Assembly: GCA_019240115.1 (NCBI GenBank)
Contig: JAFAYV010000089.1
Coordinates: 38,721 to 102,720 of the forward strand
From: Solirubrobacterales bacterium
GTDB taxonomy: Bacteria; Actinomycetota; Thermoleophilia; Solirubrobacterales; Solirubrobacteraceae
Reading direction: 5' to 3'
Length of the DNA stretch: 64,000 bases
In this document: piece after piece, positions 60,293 through 64,000 of the stretch
How positions within the stretch are numbered: the stretch's first letter is position 1
Layout: each line of letters opens with the position of its first letter
Translations under genes and position numbers: made by a program
Notes under the pieces: model-generated
Told to the model about the DNA's origin: nothing
The model's database searches: none
What the model saw: only the letters and a program-made list of their open reading frames with translations

Positions 60293-60838
60293 TCATCGTC
60301 CGAGCCCGACGACGTGGCCGACCACGACCGTGTGGTCGCCGCCGTCCGCCACGTCGTGCAGGTCGCAGCGCAGCGCCGCCAGCGCGGACTCGAGCACGGG
60401 CACGCCGTCGTCGCCGCGGCGGCCGCCGGCCGACCGCGTCTGCGGCGCCCCGTTCCGAGCGAGGCGACCGGCCAGCTCGCGCTGATCGCCGCCCAGGATG
60501 TTGATGACAAAGCGTCGGCTCTGCAGCAGCGCGGCGAGCGTCTGGGACTCCTCGTGCATGGTCACGAGCACCATCGGCGGGTGCAGCGACACCGAGCTGA
60601 CCGTGTTGGCGGCGCTGGCGAAGGGCCGGCGACGGCCGTCGCGCGTGGTCACGATGTTCGCCCCGCCGTCCAGCAGCCTCACCGCGTCCCGCAGCCCGTC
60701 GGGCGCCGCGCGCGAGCGACCCACCTCCTCGGGCTCGGCCACCGACACCGCGACCGCATCGATCATGTTGCGGATCGCCTTGATCGGCTCGCGCTGCCCG
60801 ACCCTCGAGCGGGGGGTGACCGGAGCAGATCGGGTCAT
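60293..60838 (-). CDS. Flavin reductase-like (FMN-binding split barrel) protein, short C-terminus
   Basis: 181 residues from ATG 60838. After about 55 N-terminal residues the domain reads LRDAVRLLDGGANIVTTRDGRRRPFASAANTVSSVSLHPPMVLVTM, RRFVINILGGDQRELAGRLARNG, and LRCDLHDVADGGDHTVVVGHVVGLGR, then stops. This is the flavin reductase fold up to its last strands. The usual C-terminal PLLFYRGRY strand is absent, so it may be truncated. Relatives supply reduced flavin to two-component monooxygenases. Confidence 0.75.
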   Translation of the reverse strand: MTRSAPVTPRSRVGQREPIKAIRNMIDAVAVSVAEPEEVGRSRAAPDGLRDAVRLLDGGANIVTTRDGRRRPFASAANTVSSVSLHPPMVLVTMHEESQTLAALLQSRRFVINILGGDQRELAGRLARNGAPQTRSAGGRRGDDGVPVLESALAALRCDLHDVADGGDHTVVVGHVVGLGR

Positions 60839-60969
60839 CGCGCCGCCTTCGCCGGCTCGGGCAACCGCGAGCGGGAGGCGGCGGAACGCCAGTCGGTTGT
60901 GCTCATCGAACGTTCTCCAGAGGGCTTGACGTGGCGGCCCGGGGATAGCCGGTGCGCGGCAAAGGCTAC

Positions 60970-60985
60970 AATCTGGATCGAGATT
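60970..60985. promoter_or_regulatory. Inverted repeat upstream of the flavin reductase gene
   Basis: AATCT (60970-60974), GGATCG, AGATT (60981-60985), next to an AT-rich TTATCA tract. It is the only such tract in the 232-bp gap before the flavin reductase start and could hold its promoter. Confidence 0.35.
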
Positions 60986-61070
60986 ATCACGATGTGCCGG
61001 GCCGAGCGGAGACGAAAGCCGGGCGCCAGCCGGCCCACCTACCGGCCGGCCGGCGCGTTGGCCCGCCCGC

Positions 61071-62387
61071 CTATCGGCCGGCCGGCGATGGCTGCACGGC
61101 GTGCGTCGCCTCTTCAGGCGAGAGCTGGTCCTGGGCGTTGATCCGCGCACCGGGCGGCGGCGGGATCGGCCCCTCGAGCAGCGGGTCGCCGGTCTGCTCC
61201 ATCCACGCCTGCAGGCGCGCGCGCAGATCGGCGACGACGTCGGCGTAGGCCGGATCGTCGACGGAGTTACGCCCCTCGCCGGGATTGAAGAAGAGGTCGT
61301 GCAGCCGCTCGCGGGCGACCCGTCGCCGGCCCCAGCCGCGAGCGAGATAGGCGTCCTTGCTCGGGCTGTCGTCGCAGTTGGCGAGCACCGGGTAGGGGTA
61401 GTCGTCGAAGCGGCGGACGTACTTGAAGCGCTCGGTGCGGATCGAGCGCTGTGGCTCGTAGGCGGCGTGGTAGGTGAGCTCGGCGAAGATCTCCGCGCGT
61501 ACGCCCGGCGGCTCGGACCCGGAGGCGAGCGGCACGAGCGAGCGGCCGCGCGGCCACTCCGGCTGCTCGATCCCGGCGATTTCGCAGATCGTCGGGAAGA
61601 TGTCGATGTGGGAGACGAGCTCGTCGCGCGCGGCGCCGACCGGTATGCCGGGGCCTCGCATGAGCAACATCACCCCGGTGCCGCGGTCCAGCAGGCTCGC
61701 CTTGGCGGTGGGAAAGGCAAGCCCGTGGTCGGTGGTGCAGATGACGAGCGTGTTGCGGTCCAGGCCCGTCTCGTGCAGGGTGTTGAGCACCGACCCGATC
61801 CCGTGGTCAAGGGATCGGGCGGATGCCTTGTAGGCGGCGACATCCTGGCGGATCTCCGGCGTGTCGGGCAGGAACGGCGGCGGCAGCGAGTAGACGCGGT
61901 CGCGGACCGAGCTGGGCGCGAAGAAGCTGCGGTGGGTCTCGAAGAAGCCCACCGAGAGGAAGAACGGCTGCGGGATGTCGCCGCTCAGCGTGGCGATGGC
62001 GGCGGGCGCGACCGAGTTGACGGTCGTGTTGACGACGTCGTGCACGACGTCGTAGCCGAGGACGTGCGGATCGGCGGAGACGTGCTGCTCGCCGATCAGC
62101 TCGGAGTGGTATCCGGCGGCGCGCAGGGTGTGGACGATGTGCTGGCCGGTGTCGTGCAGCGAGAACCCGCGGTGCGCGAGGCCCATCATCCCGTTCTCGT
62201 GGCAGTAGGCGCCGGTCAGCAGCGCCGCCCGGCTGCCCGAGCACGACGGTGCGGCGCAGAAGGCGTTACGGAACATCACCCCCTGATCGGCGAGCCATTG
62301 CAGGTTCGGAGTCGGGATCGCGTGGCCGTAGGGCTGGACGTACCGGCCGGTGTCATGCGAGTTCAGGTAGAGGATGTTCGGCGGCAT
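61071..62387 (-). CDS. Sulfatase (alkaline-phosphatase-superfamily arylsulfatase type)
   Basis: 438 residues from ATG 62387. NILYLNSHDTGRYVQPYG gives the first metal site. FCAAPSCSGSRAALLTGAYCHENG holds Cys49 in a CxxSR motif (C49-S-G-S-R53), the residue converted to formylglycine, with Gly in place of the usual Pro. VICTTDHGLAFPTAK supplies the Asp/His metal ligands, and the C-terminal region is FNPGEGRNSVDDPAY. No signal peptide, so it is probably cytoplasmic. It follows the sulfotransferase and CysNC genes, suggesting removal or recycling of sulfate esters. Confidence 0.9.
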   Translation of the reverse strand: MPPNILYLNSHDTGRYVQPYGHAIPTPNLQWLADQGVMFRNAFCAAPSCSGSRAALLTGAYCHENGMMGLAHRGFSLHDTGQHIVHTLRAAGYHSELIGEQHVSADPHVLGYDVVHDVVNTTVNSVAPAAIATLSGDIPQPFFLSVGFFETHRSFFAPSSVRDRVYSLPPPFLPDTPEIRQDVAAYKASARSLDHGIGSVLNTLHETGLDRNTLVICTTDHGLAFPTAKASLLDRGTGVMLLMRGPGIPVGAARDELVSHIDIFPTICEIAGIEQPEWPRGRSLVPLASGSEPPGVRAEIFAELTYHAAYEPQRSIRTERFKYVRRFDDYPYPVLANCDDSPSKDAYLARGWGRRRVARERLHDLFFNPGEGRNSVDDPAYADVVADLRARLQAWMEQTGDPLLEGPIPPPPGARINAQDQLSPEEATHAVQPSPAGR

Positions 62388-62428
62388 GGCGATGCGGCCC
62401 CGAGGGCGGGCGAGGCTCTGGCGCCAAC

Positions 62429-63247
62429 CTAGCGGACGGCGGCGAGCCCCCGGCGATAGGCGGCGACCCAGTCCTCGGTCACCGCGTCGGCCTGACGGCG
62501 CAGCGGCTCGCCGGGAGCCCACGCGCCAGGCGGGGTGACCCCGATCCAGTCAAGGACGCGGCGGACCGTTCCCGCCAGGTCAGGCTCGAGCTCTGACTCA
62601 TAGCCGACGGTCAGCGGCACGATGCCCTGACCGGCGAAGTAGTGCCGCCATCCCTCCGCGTCGGCGGCGAAGCGCCGGACGAGATGGTCGATCGCCTCAT
62701 AACGGTACTGCGGCGCGGGCTCTGCACCACCGTCCCCACCCGCGCGCCAGCGACGCGTCTGCATCGCCTTCCACATGCTGACCGCCTGGCGCACCGTGTC
62801 CGCGCGCGACACCCAGACGTAGCGAGGTCCGCCGAGCAGGCGATCGAGCTGAGCCTGTACCGGCAGGTCGGCGAACTCGGGCAGCTGGCCGGCGAGGGCA
62901 TGGAGCTCGTCGAGCTGGTTGAACATCAGCTTGGCGCCGAACACGCCGTTGGGCGTCGTGCCGCGCCGCAGCGTGCGCTCGAGGTGCTGGCGATAGTCGC
63001 CAAGGCCGACGAGCGACGAGTAGTCGGGCGCTTGCGGCGGCCGCGGATCGTCGCGGATGCCCAGGCCAGTCCGCGCCAGGCCGTCCAAGAAGTCTCCCGG
63101 GTGCGGCGGGACCCCGGTGTCGCGCATCGCCTCGAAGTACTCCTCGGGCCGCCCGGCCACCCCGGTGTCGCTCAGCATCGCGCAGAGGAGGGTGCTGCCG
63201 CTGCGCTGGGTCGCGCAGACCAGGTAGGACCGGCGGAGCTCAGCCAT
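62429..63247 (-). CDS. Stf0-family sulfotransferase
   Basis: 272 residues. The N-terminus YLVCATQRSGSTLLCAMLSDTGVAGRPEEYF is the Stf0 PAPS-binding signature of trehalose 2-sulfotransferases. VFGAKLMFNQLDEL and RYVWVSRADTVRQAVSMWKAMQT follow, the latter resembling the 3'-phosphate-binding region. It transfers sulfate from PAPS to a sugar or lipid acceptor, trehalose in mycobacteria. ATG 63247 overlaps the CysNC stop by 8 bp, so donor synthesis and use are coupled. Confidence 0.9.
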   Translation of the reverse strand: MAELRRSYLVCATQRSGSTLLCAMLSDTGVAGRPEEYFEAMRDTGVPPHPGDFLDGLARTGLGIRDDPRPPQAPDYSSLVGLGDYRQHLERTLRRGTTPNGVFGAKLMFNQLDELHALAGQLPEFADLPVQAQLDRLLGGPRYVWVSRADTVRQAVSMWKAMQTRRWRAGGDGGAEPAPQYRYEAIDHLVRRFAADAEGWRHYFAGQGIVPLTVGYESELEPDLAGTVRRVLDWIGVTPPGAWAPGEPLRRQADAVTEDWVAAYRRGLAAVR

Positions 63248-64000
63248 CCGCGGCGGGCAGCGCGGCGAGGATGCGCTCGACGGCCTCGGAGACCTCGACC
63301 GTCTCGGTGTCGAGGCGGACCTCGGGACGCTCGGGCGGCTCGTAGGGAGCGTCGACGCCGGTGAAGCCCTTGACCTCTCCCGCGCGAGCGCGCGCGTAGA
63401 GGCCCTTGGGGTCGCGCCGGGCGCACTCCTCCACGTCGGTGTCGACGTGCACCTCGATGAACGGCAGCTCGGCCGCCTCGTGCAGCCGGCGCGGGACCTC
63501 GCGGTCCGAGCGCAGCGGCGAGACAAGCGAGACGACCGCGACCACGCCGGCGTCGGCGAACAGGCGCGCCACCTGACCGACCCGCCGCACGTTCTCGGCG
63601 CGATCGCCGGGGGCGAAGCCGAGGTCGTCGGAGAGGCCGTGGCGGATGTTGTCGCCGTCGAGCAGGTAGGCGGACTGACCACTGTCCACCAGCCGGCGTT
63701 CGAGCTCGACCGCGATCGTCGACTTGCCCGACGCCGGCAGCCCGGTCAGCAGCACCGTACCGCCGCGCTGGTCGATCGCCAACCAGCGCTCGTCGCGATC
63801 GAGCGCTGACGGGTGCCAGGTGACGTCCCGGCGGGAGGCGCGTCCGAGGTCGACCGCGCGCGGGGCGCGGATGACCCCCGCCGCGACGGTGTCGTTACTG
63901 ACCTCGTCGATCAGGATGAATGAGCCGGTGGAGCGATTGACTGAGTAGGGGTCCGCCAACACCGGCGCGCTTGTGCGGAGCCTTATCTCTCCGATGTCGT
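63240..64000 (-). CDS. cysNC: Bifunctional sulfate adenylyltransferase subunit 1/adenylylsulfate kinase (CysNC), partial
   Basis: The frame is open to the right edge. The visible N-terminal part ends CysN (DIGEIRLRT, DPYSVNRSTGSFILIDEVSND). After a short linker comes a complete APS kinase: VLLTGLPASGKSTIAVELERRL (P-loop), LLDGDNIRHGLSDDLGF, RRVGQVARLFADAGVVAVVSLVSPLRSDRE and DPKGLYARARAGEVKGFTGVDAPYE. It makes PAPS from sulfate and ATP (with GTP-driven CysN/CysD). CysD should lie just outside the window upstream. It feeds the overlapping sulfotransferase. Confidence 0.93.
   Translation of the reverse strand, partial: DIGEIRLRTSAPVLADPYSVNRSTGSFILIDEVSNDTVAAGVIRAPRAVDLGRASRRDVTWHPSALDRDERWLAIDQRGGTVLLTGLPASGKSTIAVELERRLVDSGQSAYLLDGDNIRHGLSDDLGFAPGDRAENVRRVGQVARLFADAGVVAVVSLVSPLRSDREVPRRLHEAAELPFIEVHVDTDVEECARRDPKGLYARARAGEVKGFTGVDAPYEPPERPEVRLDTETVEVSEAVERILAALPAADG

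Noticed and set aside
61030..61090. GGCCGGCCGG-rich inverted repeats as a mobile-element end or terminator
   Set aside because: They fall at the 3' end of the sulfatase gene and are simple GC palindromes without target duplication or a U-run.

Overview
The window is a very GC-rich, densely coded chromosomal segment. GTG starts, short intergenic gaps and 1-25 bp gene overlaps are common. It best fits an actinobacterium, most likely class Thermoleophilia (Solirubrobacterales/Conexibacter-like). This placement is inferred from gene content (red-type RuBisCO with CbbX, NhaA-DsbA fusion, CysNC with a Stf0 sulfotransferase, DUF1906 and HAF-repeat secreted proteins, TCGAAC-N4-GTTCG SOS boxes). It is not proven. 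No rRNA, tRNA, CRISPR array, insertion sequence or phage module was seen.

Layout. 0-5.2 kb: end of a QuiC/HPPD-like gene with an MHS transporter (aromatic/shikimate uptake), a VOC protein, one broken and one intact SDR, and an MBL-fold hydrolase coupled to an unknown helical protein. 5.3-7.0 kb: a gene graveyard holding a RuBisCO-like protein fragment, a DUF1537 kinase fragment and an FAD monooxygenase fragment. 6.9-10.4 kb: a divergent ArsR/heavy-metal P-type ATPase pair and a TDT/SLAC1-type channel. 10.5-13.9 kb: a run of small housekeeping-like genes (two hotdog thioesterases, SirB1-like, SDR-like, DUF2237, gamma-carbonic anhydrase-like). 13.9-18.6 kb: glycerol use (glpK, aquaglyceroporin, divergent glpD) and a GNAT. 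18.6-21 kb: a c-di-GMP locus, with a membrane HD-GYP phosphodiesterase divergent from a cyclic-di-GMP-I riboswitch that precedes a secreted protein. 21-36 kb: secreted and surface proteins (DUF1906, HAF repeats, G1 peptidase with a Gly/Tyr tail), an FeS photolyase and assorted enzymes. 36-41.7 kb: an aromatic-acid region (PaaX, benzoate-CoA ligase, HpaI aldolase, 2-hydroxyacid dehydrogenase). 41.7-42.6 kb: an AlkB homologue under an SOS box.

42.9-49.2 kb holds a minus-strand Calvin-cycle operon: cbbR, a phosphoribulokinase, cbbL, cbbS, cbbX, a second phosphoribulokinase and a coupled small ORF. It supplies ribulose-1,5-bisphosphate synthesis, carboxylation, RuBisCO remodelling and its own LysR regulator. 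The regulator leads the operon rather than facing it, and the kinase is duplicated.

49.4-58.4 kb: a feruloyl-CoA synthetase/thiolase/hydrolase operon whose thiolase is damaged, an acetoacetyl-CoA synthetase remnant, NhaA-DsbA, a repeat-rich noncoding stretch, a P450 remnant and a Rieske oxygenase. 58.6-60.8 kb: a TetR/SDR divergent pair and a flavin reductase. 61-64 kb: a sulfation module (CysNC making PAPS, Stf0 sulfotransferase, sulfatase).

Two window-wide themes stand out. At least nine remnants often keep recognisable 5' and 3' ends but have lost the middle and changed frame, and short tandem duplications (12-43 bp) lie in or beside several of them. There are also several well-formed regulatory palindromes: two SOS boxes, a CbbR-type site, TetR-type sites, an ArsR-type site and a c-di-GMP riboswitch.
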